Assembly: GCA_009760855.2 (NCBI GenBank)
Contig: WPIO01000043.1
Span: 3,157,501 to 3,177,500 of the forward strand
Reading direction: 5' to 3'
DNA from: Cristatella mucedo
Lineage: Eukaryota; Bryozoa; Phylactolaemata; Cristatellidae
Length of the DNA stretch: 20,000 bases
Made by a program: the position numbers and the translations under genes
Shown here: positions 1-9,839 of the stretch, in pieces
Numbering within the stretch: the stretch's first letter is position 1
How the letters are laid out: each line of letters begins with the position of its first letter
Notes under the pieces: generated by a model
The model's input: the letters and a program-made list of their open reading frames with translations, nothing else
What the model was told of the DNA's origin: nothing
The model's database searches: none

Positions 1-90
1 CAATAAAAAATTGCCCACTACAGGATTCGAACCCACAACCTAGGTCGTGGAGAGAAGGCATCTTACCTCTTGGGCTATCACAGCCATGGT
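1..90 (-). mobile_element. tRNA-derived SINE fragment, cut by the window edge
   Basis: On the reverse strand there is an A-box-like TAGCCCAAGAGGTAAG (62-77) and a perfect B box GGTTCGAATCC (23-33), 28 bases apart. These are the internal RNA polymerase III promoter elements of a tRNA. Downstream of the B box the text TGTAGTGGGC followed by a T-rich stretch matches the SINE copy at 19150-19346. The tail lies outside the window. The flanks do not form a clean acceptor stem, so this is a SINE and not a functional tRNA. Confidence 0.75.
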
Positions 91-601
91 GGACCCTGGA
101 GCTTAGTGAAAGAATTTCAAAAACTCTCAGGAAAAGCTGCATCGGCTTTTAGTCTAGAAGCTAGCTGGCTCTGTTCACTTAAGTTCACTTATGCCAAATA
201 CTCAATCAATAAGTGCCATCTAAGGTCGGTGTATATACTTTGTACAGATTTTGTAGTAATTCCTAATTTCGCCGAAACAAACGCTGCAGATGTCCATCCA
301 GATGGCATGCTCTATAAGGTACCTTAAGATCACATACAATTCTTGTTCTACCAGACTAAGTGCTTCAGTTAAAGGACTTTGATGTATACGAATGCATTTG
401 CAGACCCCTAAGCAGGTTAGCTGCTGGAATGTGGTTCATGTCTGAGACTGCTATCTAGTACATCTCAGCATGATATGTAGGAGTGGCTGCTGCCCACTCT
501 CTTCATATGCCTTGGAGATCTCGTTGCTATGAATATCTATTATATCTCTCCCTCCCTCCCTATCATCTCTCTATGCCATATGTTACCCCTAAATCTGGTG
601 G
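91..601. other. Non-coding sequence, nothing recognised
   Basis: No conserved coding segment, RNA gene or clear repeat was recognised. A short open frame at 70-327 has no recognisable protein character and overlaps the SINE edge. Confidence 0.5.
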
Positions 602-629
602 TCTGTGTGAGTGTGTGTGAGTGTGTATG

Positions 630-690
<61 letters not shown>
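602..690. repeat. (GT)n microsatellite
   Basis: The stretch begins as an imperfect GT/GA mix and becomes an uninterrupted GT run from about 636 to 690. Confidence 0.97.
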
Positions 691-691
<1 letters not shown>

Positions 692-727
692 AGTATATCT
701 CTTATCTAACTCTTCTCTTAATTATTT

Positions 728-1195
728 TGTAATGTAATGTAATGTATCTTCGTCTGTAACTCCAAAGCCATACAGACCATTAGGGTGTTATGCAGGAGAG
801 TTTTTGTATAGCACACTCACAGCCTAAGCGGCTCTCGGTACGCATTCGGTAGCCAACAGAGTTCATCTCATGCAACAAAGAGAAAGTGGGAAGCATAGCA
901 GAGTCAGGAGAGCAGTTGAGGTAGTGAGTAGCATGGAAGTAGCAGCTCAGGACCGCTGAAAAGGATGAGCCATAGTCGGCAGCAGGAGAGTAGTTGTCGT
1001 TGCATAAGAACTGTGGAACCAAGTTCCACAGTCTAGGACCTGCAGAGCTAAAGCTTCTGCCGCCAACGGTCTTTAAGCGGAGGAATATAACAGCTAATTT
1101 ACTGTCCATACAGGACCTGAGTAACGAGGAGTCGGAAACTGGTGCAACACTTCAGCTAGGTATGGAGGAGCCAAGCCGTGGCGGGCCGTGTGGGT
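728..1195 (-). mobile_element. 3' end of a decayed non-LTR retrotransposon (LINE)
   Basis: On the reverse strand, 1005-1076 encodes LKTVGGRSFSSAGPRLWN followed by LVPQFL. This resembles the C-terminal end of non-LTR retrotransposon ORF2, typically KTYGDRAFSVAGPRLWNSLP. Below it is a 3' untranslated region that ends at a short-period tail (TAATG on the + strand, ATTAC on the element strand) at 728-746. Short tandem repeat tails are typical of CR1/L2-type and related LINEs. A diverged copy of the same sequence lies at 6050-6360. No full reverse-transcriptase domain is present, so this is a 5'-truncated dead copy. Confidence 0.72.
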
Positions 1196-2199
1196 GAACG
1201 TAAGAACTTTGCTCTGTATCGCCCTCTCGTTCTCTCTATTTCTATTACTTCTCTTTTTTACACCCTGCTTTGCTGTTTCTTCACACTTTAATAGCTATTC
1301 AAAGCTAGTTTAACTAGGTGTTGATACATTGCTTGCTGTCAATCCCATAGTTTTTCGGGTAAAATGGGGTGGCACCTAGATTTAATTTTCCATTTGCATA
1401 ACAAGCACGGAGTGAAAGCATCAAGGGCTCTCTCTGTTCACACTAAGCACGTCCGACCGGTACCTCAACCTGTTTTGCACTATGTTTCACCAAGTTCCGA
1501 GCTTAGCTATGCCATGACATGCCGATGTCCTCGAGCTAATTTAAGCTCAAACTGCTTGAGAACTGGCTGCATGCATTACATCGACAATCCTAGCTGACTG
1601 ACCGCCACTAAAGGGAAGAAGACTGCTGCTGCCCCCTCAATTTGGCATTCAAGCATAAGATAACGGCATGAGCCTAGAAAGATGCCAAGCCTGAAGGAGA
1701 CGCAGGCAGCGTCAGAGTAGATTGGCAAGTCAGATCGTGTTTAAGTGTGGCGGAATATCAAAATCAACCAGAACGATCCGTTGGCTCGGATTTATTTCGC
1801 TGAACCTTTTGCAAAGGTTTATTGACCCATTCCGATTATGCGACGAATCCGTTTCGATCTGTTTTGGTTCGCCTGACCTTTACCTCCATTACGAGTGAAG
1901 ACCTGAGACTTCGGCAAGAGGCTGTAATGGAATCAATCACGCGTTAGAGCCGATGAATCCACATAAAGCTCGCAGGAGTGTACGCCGACCAGTTGGAAGT
2001 CATGCACATACTAGCCTGCTTCGATCGTCCTCCCGTGATGCTCTAATCTGTTAATTGCAGCACGTCTGCTTGCTTGTCTTCGTGCTTGTGAGCACCTGAC
2101 GTTGTCGCAAACAGGCCCCCGTGTGGGGTAGGACGCCCTCAGCAGCCTTCCCATGGATTAGAGGATGCAGCACGTGAGCCTCAACCTGCTTCTTTGCAG
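1196..2199. other. Non-coding sequence upstream of the first exon (presumed intron)
   Basis: About 1 kb with no recognised coding segment. The Ser-rich AHCYL N-terminal segment expected in a preceding exon was looked for and not found. The pyrimidine-rich acceptor of the exon ends it at 2199. An 8-bp inverted repeat, tccattac/gtaatgga, flanks about 37 bases near 1888-1932, but no element was identified. Confidence 0.55.
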
Positions 2200-2287
2200 T
2201 GCACACAATCTGGATTCTCCGACTTCTGTGTACGCAGCACTAGCCATGCTGCTTTTGGTCGCCGAGAAATCGAGATCGCAGAGCAAG
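2200..2287 (+). CDS. AHCYL1: Internal coding exon of an AHCYL1/AHCYL2-like protein (IRBIT family)
   Basis: This 88-bp exon encodes 29 residues plus the first base of the next codon. The translation contains SDFCVRSTSHAAFGRREIEIAEQ in two overlapping parts: SDFCVRSTSHAAFG, then FGRREIEIAEQ. Vertebrate AHCYL1 has SNFCVKNIKQAEFG followed by the same FGRREIEIAEQ, at the junction between its regulatory N-terminal extension and its AHCY-like domain. The acceptor is a good match (cttctttgcag before 2200) and the donor is strong (G, then gtaggtaag from 2288). The exon starts in phase 0 and ends one base into a codon. Reading through the donor gives a stop at 2293-2295, so splicing is required. Family members bind the IP3 receptor and ion transporters and are generally regarded as lacking SAH hydrolase activity; that role is inferred for this copy. 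The preceding exon, which should carry the Ser-rich regulatory segment, was not recognised in 1-2199. The exact 5' boundary is less certain because the frame stays open upstream of 2200. Confidence 0.9.
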
Positions 2288-2383
2288 GTAGGTAAGGCAG
2301 GCACCAGTCTACACGGACCTGGTGTTCCATGCCTGTGCTCAGGTATATCTTTTTGCTCTCTCTACTCTTTCCCTTCCCTCTCC

Positions 2384-2556
2384 CTCTCTGTCTCTCTGTC
2401 TCTCTGTCTCTCTGTCTCTCTGTCTCTCTGTCTCTCTGTCTCTCTGTCTCTCTGTCTCTCTGTCTCTCTGTCTCTCTGTCTCTCTGTCTCTCTGTCTCTC
2501 TGTCTCTCTGTCTCTCTGTCTCTCTGTCTCTCTCTGTCTGTCTCTCTGTCTCTCTC

Positions 2557-2640
<84 letters not shown>
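2384..2640. repeat. (TCTCTCTG)n octamer array merging into (CT)n
   Basis: An 8-bp TCTCTCTG unit repeats from about 2384 to 2560 and becomes pure CT up to 2640. The array starts about 95 bp after the exon donor, so it lies just inside the large intron and is pyrimidine-only on the transcribed RNA apart from the G of each octamer. Confidence 0.97.
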
Positions 2641-2643
<3 letters not shown>

Positions 2644-3103
2644 TTCGTGTCTGCTAAAGGTGGCCGGCTAGGGCATGAAGGGGTGGCTGGCCGGAAAGCT
2701 GCAATAAGCGCATAAGTCAGTTTGCCAACAGCCACATCGGGGCCATGTACCCAACCTTTCTCTCGGGAAGGAGGCTGAAACTATTTCTAGCAGAGTGCAA
2801 TCGAGAACCCTCCATAGGCCGACTCTTTAGCTCTCCCCGGCGCTCCCTCCCTGGCTTAGCGTGGCCTGATCACACTTACTGTTACTGTCACGTGACTGTT
2901 TCTGCTGCTTATCCTCCACTGACAGCTGCCGACGATCGGCTACTCGTGCATCGTCTGGCCAGGCGGCCACTCAATGTCGTCAAAAAAGAAGTGGTTTATT
3001 TTTGGAGGGGTGGGTTTGGGCAGGCTGTACCTGGCCCAGAGGCTGCCTATATCTATGACAATGATGGAATTGCTGTCGACGTCGTCTAATTAGCTTGCGT
3101 GCG
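2641..3103. other. Intronic sequence, nothing recognised
   Basis: There are open frames here (for example 2745-3089 on +) but no recognisable protein family, conserved motif or repeat copy. Confidence 0.5.
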
Positions 3104-3104
3104 C

Positions 3105-3164
<60 letters not shown>

Positions 3165-3179
3165 GTGAGTGTGTGTGTG
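3104..3179. repeat. (GT)n microsatellite
   Basis: Uninterrupted GT runs from about 3107 to 3159, with an imperfect extension to 3179. Confidence 0.97.
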
Positions 3180-3611
3180 GCCCTTGCTCGACGTCAATTA
3201 AAGGGTATATCTACAGGGCCGAGCTCGCCACGGCAGTTGCAACCCGAAACCGGGCGTGGTGACCTTCGGTAACAAATTTGATAGTTCAGCCACTCTTTAA
3301 CACCTTTCGGGAGCTGTTTGCATTTAGGGCCATCGCTTGCGCCCGCCAGCTGAGCGGATGGTGCAACACGGAGTCGAGTCACGCAAGTCGCAGGCAGCAT
3401 TGGCTGGGTCAGCAGTTGGCTCGGCAACATTCAAGACAGGCAAGCAAGCGTGCGACTTGTCGTGTGTGCGTGCGTGTGCGCGAGCACATGCAAGCACACG
3501 TGAGCACGTGCTCGAGTGTACTTGAAGTGTGCTGGTGGGTGTATGTGTGTCTAAATGACGAATGTGTGCCAGTGAGTATATAGGTGAGCATATAGGTGTG
3601 CAAATCTTAAG

Positions 3612-3613
<2 letters not shown>
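3180..3613. other. Intronic sequence with a cryptic GT/GC-rich part
   Basis: No gene is recognised. The part at about 3458-3520 is alternating purine-pyrimidine rich (TGTGCGTGCG..., then GCACATGCAAGCACACG) and may represent a decayed GT microsatellite. Confidence 0.5.

Positions 3614-3657
<44 letters not shown>
3614..3657. repeat. (GT)n microsatellite
   Basis: A near-perfect GT run, followed by short ATGC and GTGC repeats to about 3680. Confidence 0.97.
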
Positions 3658-3660
<3 letters not shown>

Positions 3661-3730
3661 CATGCATGGGTGCGTGCGTGCTTTTATTACTACGGATCCC
3701 TATGCAGTGGTTTAGGCTCGTTTTTTTGTT

Positions 3731-3777
3731 GGCAGCAGTAGCAGCAGCTGCAGCAGCAGGCAGCAGCAGCAGGCAAC
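3731..3777. repeat. Imperfect (CAG)n trinucleotide stretch
   Basis: GCAGCAG units are interspersed with GTAG and GCTG. Similar CAG-rich patches occur at 9804-9853 and 15063-15080. No open frame around it looks like a real polyglutamine protein. Confidence 0.8.
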
Positions 3778-4078
3778 CAGCCAGAACTTGAATGGTTCCA
3801 GCTAGAGCACTGGACGCCAGCCACCCTAGTCCCAGCCATGGTTCGTCAGGTGTGGTGGGGTCGCAACAGCTGCCGAAGTTTGCTGCTACCTGCTCTTGCT
3901 GCCAACCGCATCGGTGCATCCTTCGTGAGCCAGTTGCTGCTTCATACGTCATTGTTGGCTCACGTCGTGGTGGCACCGGCGACCCGATGGGTGATGCCAG
4001 CGGTGCCAGTTCTCCGAAAATCTTTTGCGAACCACTTTGTTCCAGAGCAAGTGGTGTCCTGAATGCATTCCTCTTGCC

Positions 4079-4084
<6 letters not shown>
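3778..4084. other. Intronic sequence, nothing recognised
   Basis: Several open frames overlap here, but they are compositional shadows of a CAG/CTG-biased region and match no family I recognise. Confidence 0.5.

Positions 4085-4157
<73 letters not shown>
4085..4157. repeat. (CT)n microsatellite
   Basis: An uninterrupted CT run of about 73 bases, in the same orientation as the tract at 2384-2640. Confidence 0.97.
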
Positions 4158-4160
<3 letters not shown>

Positions 4161-4750
4161 TCCGGCAGAGAGTTATGCCTGCACTATGGTCGTAAGCCGA
4201 GATGGTGGGAAGTGGCCGGCGGCACGTTCTGTCGCACTCCATCATGCTCACTGCTACGTCTGCGCAGAGGGCTTTGCTGCACTGCAAAGGCAGCCGTTCT
4301 GATGGCGACCGGGTGGTCTCTCACGTATGGATCGTCCTGCCTTTGCTGCTGCTGCTGCAATTCCTGCGATTTTCTCCAGCCCCCCCCCCCCGCCCCGTCC
4401 GGGGAGCAGAGCCTTCCCTCTGTGGTGGCGAGTTTCGATCGTCTCAGCCAATTAGACGAGCAGAACAGCACGAGGTTTCCATCATCAAACAACTCAGTGC
4501 CTGCCCGCTTGCCTGCCCGCCGAGCTGCGCTGCTCTGGGCAGGCAAGCAAGCGGCAGCAGACCGTGCTTGCACCCGGGCAAATGTCGGGCATCGTGTAAA
4601 CTGGCATGTTTTTTTGATCCGAGTACTCAGTTCGCCCCGCTGCCTGCACCGGTTTCAGCCAAAGCGGCTCGAAGCGCCTGCCCCCTCGCAGGTGCGGCCC
4701 AGAACTGCCCTGCTCAGAGCCTGGCGTCTGCTGGCTAGTGCATCCGCTGG
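4158..4750. other. Intronic GC-rich sequence with a poly-C run
   Basis: It includes a homopolymeric C run at about 4380-4391. Long open frames exist on both strands but show no conserved motif and begin inside, or run through, the CT microsatellite. Confidence 0.5.
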
Positions 4751-4806
4751 CTGAGAGCAGCAGGCTGAGAGCAGCAGTCTGAGAGCAGCAGTCTGAGAGC
4801 AGCAGT
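4751..4806 (+). repeat. 14-bp tandem repeat, four copies
   Basis: The unit CTGAGAGCAGCAGT occurs four times in a row, with one mismatch (final G in the first copy), plus three bases of a fifth. Confidence 0.95.
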
Positions 4807-4809
4807 CTG

Positions 4810-5164
4810 CGCGGCGGCTTGGTTGTGAGTGTCGGCGAGGCTCAACTCCCAAAACGAGGCCTTCTCAACACTGCAAGCGCCTTTGCTCGGTAGACTGCTC
4901 AACCCAAAAATGATGTCTGCAGTGGTGCAATGCTTGCACGGTAGCTGGGAGCTCGGGCACTGCTTCCGAGTCATCCACCATTGACAATGCTCGCTCGAGC
5001 TCTCCGTGTTGGCACCACATTTGGTAGTGGGGGGGGGGGGCATTGGTCGAATCCGACTATCGTTTGAGATGTTGACTGATTGCAATGGCTATGGCTACAC
5101 TGGCAACTCTAACTAGCAACTCAAAAGGAGTTGCAGACGAAAGGTAGTCGCAGCCGGCGATGTT
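4810..5164. other. Intronic sequence, nothing recognised beyond a poly-G run
   Basis: A homopolymeric G run sits at about 5029-5040. No gene or repeat copy was recognised. Confidence 0.5.
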
Positions 5165-5365
5165 ACGAGCCCCTGGTTCTTAGCCCAGCGGTAACGTGCT
5201 GGCTCTTCACGAGGTCACTGGGTCGAGGGTTCAAGTCCTGAAGCAGGCGATCCTTTATTGACCACTGAAGGCTGTATAGCCGTGAGCTGTGAGCGGAGCC
5301 GTGAGCAGCCTTCTGCCGATATGTTAATGTGACCGTTAAATCAGCTTAGCTGTTGGTTTTATTTC
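5165..5365 (+). mobile_element. tRNA-derived SINE, near complete
   Basis: The A box is TAGCCCAGCGGTAACG (5181-5196) and the B box GGTTCAAGTCC (5228-5238), 31 bases apart. The body GGCGATCCTTTATTGACCAC and the tail with TTCTGCCGATATG and GTTAAATCAGCTTAGCTG are shared with the copy at 19150-19346. The shared body and tail across copies argue for a SINE family over an isolated tRNA pseudogene. Confidence 0.82.
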
Positions 5366-5900
5366 ACAAGCAGCAGGGCTTGCATGTGTGTGCCCCGAAA
5401 AAGTTTGCTTCACACGTTTTGGGGAGTCTGCTTTACCGCTGCCTCGTGCCGAGGCCGCTCGCAGCAGACAAATTCGGGTCGGCAGTAGGGGGGACGAAGC
5501 ACGAAGCATGACACTTGACACTGTCACTTTTCTTATAGTTGTGGGCAGGTTGTAAGGTGGAGCACATATAAGAACTGCATGTTGGGGCGGCTTGAAACTT
5601 TTATGGGCGTAGCTAATCATGATTATGATAAAGCATTTGCATGGAACCCTAAGCGAGCTGAACCTCGTTCTTGGGCATTTACATTCGGTGGAAAGGAAAT
5701 AGAATTATGACAAGCTTATGTTGTTTTTATAGTGCGTATGACATGTGATTATATAATCATGCCAATAAGCATGCAAGTATCATATCTAGACGAGCACTGC
5801 AATTAGTTGCAAGTAATCAGGCCAACTGGTTAGTGCTAGAGTGCACATTGTCAGTACACTTAAGCGTAGAATAAATATAGTATATTCGTGTAAATATAAT
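5366..5900. other. Intronic sequence, nothing recognised
   Basis: AT-rich towards its right end. No gene or repeat copy recognised. Confidence 0.5.
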
Positions 5901-6036
5901 TCATTTGTATAGTGCCCTAAGAGAACTTAGTCCCTATTCAGGCACTTCACGTATGCCTCCGGGCTCGAGCCTGCGACCTCAGCCAAACCTTGGTCGGGGT
6001 GAGCACCTTGACCCCTGGACCAAACCAGCTCGGCGA
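5901..6036 (-). mobile_element. tRNA-headed SINE with a LINE-type 3' tail
   Basis: On the reverse strand an A box TTTGGTCCAGGGGTCAAGG (6006-6024) is followed after 34 bases by a B box GGCTCGAGCCC (5961-5971). Immediately 3' of the tRNA-like head is a tail (5908-5946) reading gtgcctgaatagggactaag and then ttctcttagggcactat. The same tail occurs at 18424-18490, downstream of a LINE reverse-transcriptase end, and at four other places. This is the structure of a SINE that borrowed a LINE 3' end. It may instead be a SINE inserted into a LINE copy. Confidence 0.65.
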
Positions 6037-6049
6037 ATGTATATCCCTC

Positions 6050-6360
6050 TGCGAATCCACAAAGCCACAGAGACATTGTTACACTGGAGAGTTTTCTATA
6101 GCTACTCGCAGCTTGGGCGGCTTTCGGCATGCATTCGGTAGCCAGTAGACTTTGTCTCATGCAACAAAGAGAAAGTGAGAAGTATGGCTGTAGGGCAGTC
6201 AAGGACCTGTAGAGCAAAAGATTTTGTCGCCAGCGGTCTTTAGGCTTAGGAATAGAACAGTTAGTTACTTTTCCATATAGGACCTGATCGCATGAGGAAG
6301 GCTGAAACTGGTGCATGAGTTCAGCTAGGTATGAAGGAGCCAAGCCATGGTGGCCTTTCT
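6050..6360 (-). mobile_element. Decayed LINE 3' fragment, second copy of the 760-1190 family
   Basis: Shared stretches in the same order as 760-1190 include GCATTCGGTAGCCA, CTCATGCAACAAAGAGAAAG, GGACCTG.AGAGC and AACTGGTGCA.GA.TTCAGC. The segment that would encode the WN-containing reverse-transcriptase end is partly deleted, so the copy is more decayed than the first. Confidence 0.72.
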
Positions 6361-6799
6361 CGTCAGAGTTTTGACAACAAATTTTGCTTTATGTCAGAGG
6401 TTTAACCGGAAACCATCGCAGCTTCTTCAGCAAAGGAGACACATGGCTGAACCTCTAGGTTCTTTTACTCGCCTTGCATCCGTATTCATCCAGCCAGCTG
6501 AAGTGGCCAAATGGCTTTTGTTTGTACTAGCTCAGCCAAAACTGAATTGTATTAGTCCGGCATAGACAGACCGGGGAGCTAGTTAAATTTCTAGCAAGCC
6601 ACCGTTTTAGACAGCCCTTATTTAATCAAAGACATGGATGGAAGCGATCCTTGCAGTTAAGGCCGCCTTCTCAATAAAACCTTCAAAATATAAGCAGTCA
6701 TTAAAGAGGACACTTAAATTCAGAGCACATAACTACAACATCAACAGCTAGAAGTGCAAAGTCTCCTAATGCAGCAACAGGCAATGTGTCCTAAGCAGG
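6361..6799. other. Intronic sequence, nothing recognised
   Basis: No gene recognised. Because the flanks on both sides are LINE-like, this may be internal sequence of the same decayed element, which I cannot confirm by eye. Confidence 0.4.
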
Positions 6800-6960
6800 G
6801 AACGTGTCCTAAGAAATGGAAACAGATAGTTCACACCCACAAAGCAAAGTCCGCGAGGAACCAGCCAGCGATTAGATTATTTTTTAATCCGTCAAGTCAG
6901 GTCTGTTTTAATGTCAATCAGAAGTGAGTTGTACGCTTTGCGAGAAGTGTGACATGGAGG
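6800..6960 (-). mobile_element. Possible weak copy of the 11730-12740 LINE 3' repeat
   Basis: CACAAAGCAAAGT, GAGGAACC and GTCAAGTCAGG appear in the same order as CACAAAGAAGAAAT, GAGGAACACC and GTCAAGTCAGGGG at 11975-12062. The similarity is patchy. Confidence 0.4.
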
Positions 6961-8099
6961 AGCTAGGTGCTTCCCCTCTGAGTGGCTCCTTGGGGCCACG
7001 TCGGACGGTGCCTAAGCGAGGCAAGGTACGACTCGAAACGTTTTGAGTCAACAAGCATGCCGATGATTAAGTGCTATTTGGATTTGCATCCCGAAATGAC
7101 TGATCGAGAGTATGATCCGCCTGGCGGTTCCTTTGTAGCAGGCAGTGCATTTTTCGAGCCGCATCTGATCTGATCGTCGTACAGCTGCCATCTATCGGTC
7201 TGGCGCCCATGTAGTCGCGTGTTGCCTTTGTGGTGTGCATGCCACGGGACAACGAGAAAGATGAGAGTGCAGCAGAAAGAACTGTGACCAGTGTTCATAG
7301 TCAAAATGGGCCATAGGCCTCCAATTGCACCGTGTCCAATTGTCGTGTTTCTGTCGGGTTGAGCTAGGAGCCTGCATGTCCTGGCTTTGCTATGCCGGAG
7401 TATATCACTTCACCATCGTTCACCTTCATGCAGGCTGAACGGCTGCAACTCTGCAGATTCTCGCCGACGACCGTCAACCCCTACTGCGGCAAATCTTGAG
7501 TGACCGTGTCACTTGCCTGCTTCTTGGAGGGAGGGGGCGGTTGGCATGAGCAGTGGGTGGAACAGTGGGAGGAAGGCATTCGTTCGGAGTCGGCTAGTGT
7601 TGGCAAGCAGCGTCGGGAGCAATGGCCTCTGCTCACACTGCCACACCTTCTGCCGGCTGGATGAAGTTCAAGAGGCCACATCGCATTACATTACATTGCA
7701 TTACCCGTTAGACGTGTGGCTTTTAAAGGTGAGCAGGGCCTCGCTCATTTTCATCGATCCCTTTGCTGCGGCTGCATATCGTGTCGAAATCTAAGATGTG
7801 CTGCCACTGCTGCCTTCTGACTAGTTCTCCCCCACCGCCGCCGTCATCGCCTGGTTTCGAAGCATTTGCAGTCGGCGATCGGTCAGTGGGCGATCTGTCC
7901 GCTATTTTTGTGGAATTCGCATGCCTCATGCTCATCATCGAGAGATGGGAGATGTAGACCAGTGATCTGCGGGTACGGTGTGTGAGCGCAGCTTCTTTTG
8001 TCCTTGCGAGTTGCTTTTCCAAAGCCAGCCTCTTGCTGTTTGCTGTGTGTTCACGTGCTGAGAAAGTTTGTGTGTGCTTGATTTGGGATGCATTTGGGA
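6961..8099. other. Intronic sequence with one (ATTAC)n patch
   Basis: No conserved gene recognised. At 7684-7704 the sequence CATTACATTACATTGCATTA resembles the short-period tail of the LINE at 728-746, here in + orientation, but I see no LINE body upstream of it. Confidence 0.45.
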
Positions 8100-8159
8100 G
8101 AGTGGGGGGAGGGGGCCCGGAGAGAGGGGGAAGGAGGAAAGGGGGAGAGAGAAGCATAA

Positions 8160-8229
<70 letters not shown>

Positions 8230-8337
8230 GGAGAGAGATGGAGAGAGAGAGAGCGAGCGAGACAGGTAGAGACAAGGTGAGAGAGGCAGACAGAGACAAA
8301 TAGGGAGGGGGAGAGAGGCAGAGAGAAAGAGAACTAG

Positions 8338-8419
<82 letters not shown>
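8100..8419. repeat. GA-rich purine tract containing two (GA)n microsatellites
   Basis: Pure GA runs lie at about 8162-8226 and 8343-8419, joined by GA-rich degenerate sequence. The orientation is opposite to the CT tracts at 2384-2640 and 4085-4157. Confidence 0.97.
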
Positions 8420-8422
<3 letters not shown>

Positions 8423-9029
8423 CGACTGCTGGCCTCCTCATAAAAATTGCGCCGAGCACCGATGTCCCTAAATTAAAGCCTCCTCCACTACCCCCCTCCC
8501 AGATGTCCGTTTGGTGTTCGGTTTGCTGGGTAGGCAATCGTGAACAGCCAGCACAAGCTCCCGTTTTTCTGTCGTGCTTCTGCAGCATCTGCGGCCTGGA
8601 GGATGCTGACCAGCCGGCAGGGGTGTTGCTAGCGAGCTAGGTTTTCGGCTGCTGGTGCTACTGCTGCTGTCATCCTTGCCGGCAGCCAGCTGGGCCTGGT
8701 GTCAATGCCGTTCTGCTCGTGTTGCTGTCGATTGGCGGCTCTTTTAAACTAGCTCAGTGCTATTACATCTGCTATTGACACGTCAACGATGACAGTCTCT
8801 ATTCACCTGTCATTGTCTTGCCATCTTTGCTCGTGGCTGCTCCCACTCATATTTGGTGCCACTGTTTAAACAGCTTCATTTAGGACGTATTTCAATTCGT
8901 TTGACCCTAGCTCAACGGTCTCTTTGCCTAGAGTGCCGCCTTTGCTGCGTCTCTGAGCAGGTGGTGATGCTGTCAGAAAGCTGCCAGAAAATTTGACGAC
9001 AGCAAATCGACATCGACAATGCCAGCCTC
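8420..9029. other. Intronic sequence, nothing recognised
   Basis: CTG/CAG-biased DNA without a recognisable coding or repeat signal. Confidence 0.5.
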
Positions 9030-9300
9030 AGGCTAGCAGCTTAAAACGATGAGCGTAGCAGGGAGTGAGAAAGTGCAATAGATATGCACACGGACAGGCG
9101 ACTGCTAGGGTGAGTGAGTGAGTCAGTGGGACAGTGGCAGAGAGCTCGATTGCCACTGTAGCTGTGTAATAATCAGATGCACGATCGAAAGGCAATGATA
9201 TGCTAGATAATTGATTTGTCTCTGTATGACTTCCCCTGTGCTTCGTGCATGGTTCGAACCCACGACCTGGTTCATGCGGCTGCTTCAGCTGCATCGCTCG
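9030..9300 (-). mobile_element. Probable degraded tRNA-derived SINE
   Basis: The reverse strand reads GGTCGTGGGTTCGAACC, a strong B box (9251-9260) in the same context as the copies at 1-90 and 19150-19346 (GGTCGTGGGTTCGAATCC). The A box is poor. A tail-like CGTTTTAAGCTGCTAG lies at about 9033-9050. The extent is approximate. Confidence 0.5.
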
Positions 9301-9389
9301 TAGGCTCCACCGGTGGTGTGAGCCCATGTGCAGGTGCTTGTATGCGCACTGCTAGCTTCCATGCACGCCTGCTTGCCTTGACCACTCTC

Positions 9390-9420
9390 GAAGAGGAGGA
9401 GGAGGAGGAGGAAGAGGCCG
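9390..9420 (+). repeat. (GAG)n trinucleotide repeat
   Basis: GAAGAGGAGGAGGAGGAGGA pattern at 9390-9417. The surrounding open frames do not look like a genuine acidic protein. Confidence 0.9.
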
Positions 9421-9803
9421 AAGGTCCTCCTTTGCATCCCACCCAGGGACACGTTTCGGCTGCTGCAAAGGCAGCTGCAAAGGCCAGGCAGCAGCGTCCT
9501 AATGAGTGTATAGTGGGGAACTGGCTGGCCAAACCGAGGCTGTGTGCACGTGTCAAGCTTGCCATGGGGCATACCAAGCAGCCATCGGTTGGCTTCAGCC
9601 GTCGGCTGGCGACTGAGCTGTCAGCATAGGAGCTGCTCCGATTAGTAGAGGCGAATTAGATCTTTAGCCACACTGCCGCCCCGAGCTGAGGCCACGTGAC
9701 ACTCTCGGTTGTCTGGATCGCCAGCTGCCGAGCTGCGGTCGATGAGCTACCAGCTTCTCGACTGCATAACCGACCTGTCAGCAGGCGCCCCTCGTGTGCT
9801 GCC
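9421..9803. other. Intronic sequence, nothing recognised
   Basis: The long overlapping open frames (9216-9629 on +, 9656-9955 on -) have biased Ala/Ser composition from CAG/GCT-rich DNA and no conserved motif. Confidence 0.5.
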
Positions 9804-9804
9804 A

Positions 9805-9839
<35 letters not shown>

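Noticed and set aside
2165-2735. Several long open frames on both strands over the CT tract
   Set aside because: They translate dinucleotide and octamer repeats into alternating Ser-Leu or Arg-Glu. Part of 2165-2287 is the true exon, but in a different frame.
3792-4754. A 320-codon + strand open frame
   Set aside because: It runs through a CT microsatellite and CAG-biased DNA and has no conserved motif.
5181-5238. Functional tRNA gene
   Set aside because: A and B boxes are present but the acceptor stem does not pair, and the body and tail recur in other copies, so it is a SINE.
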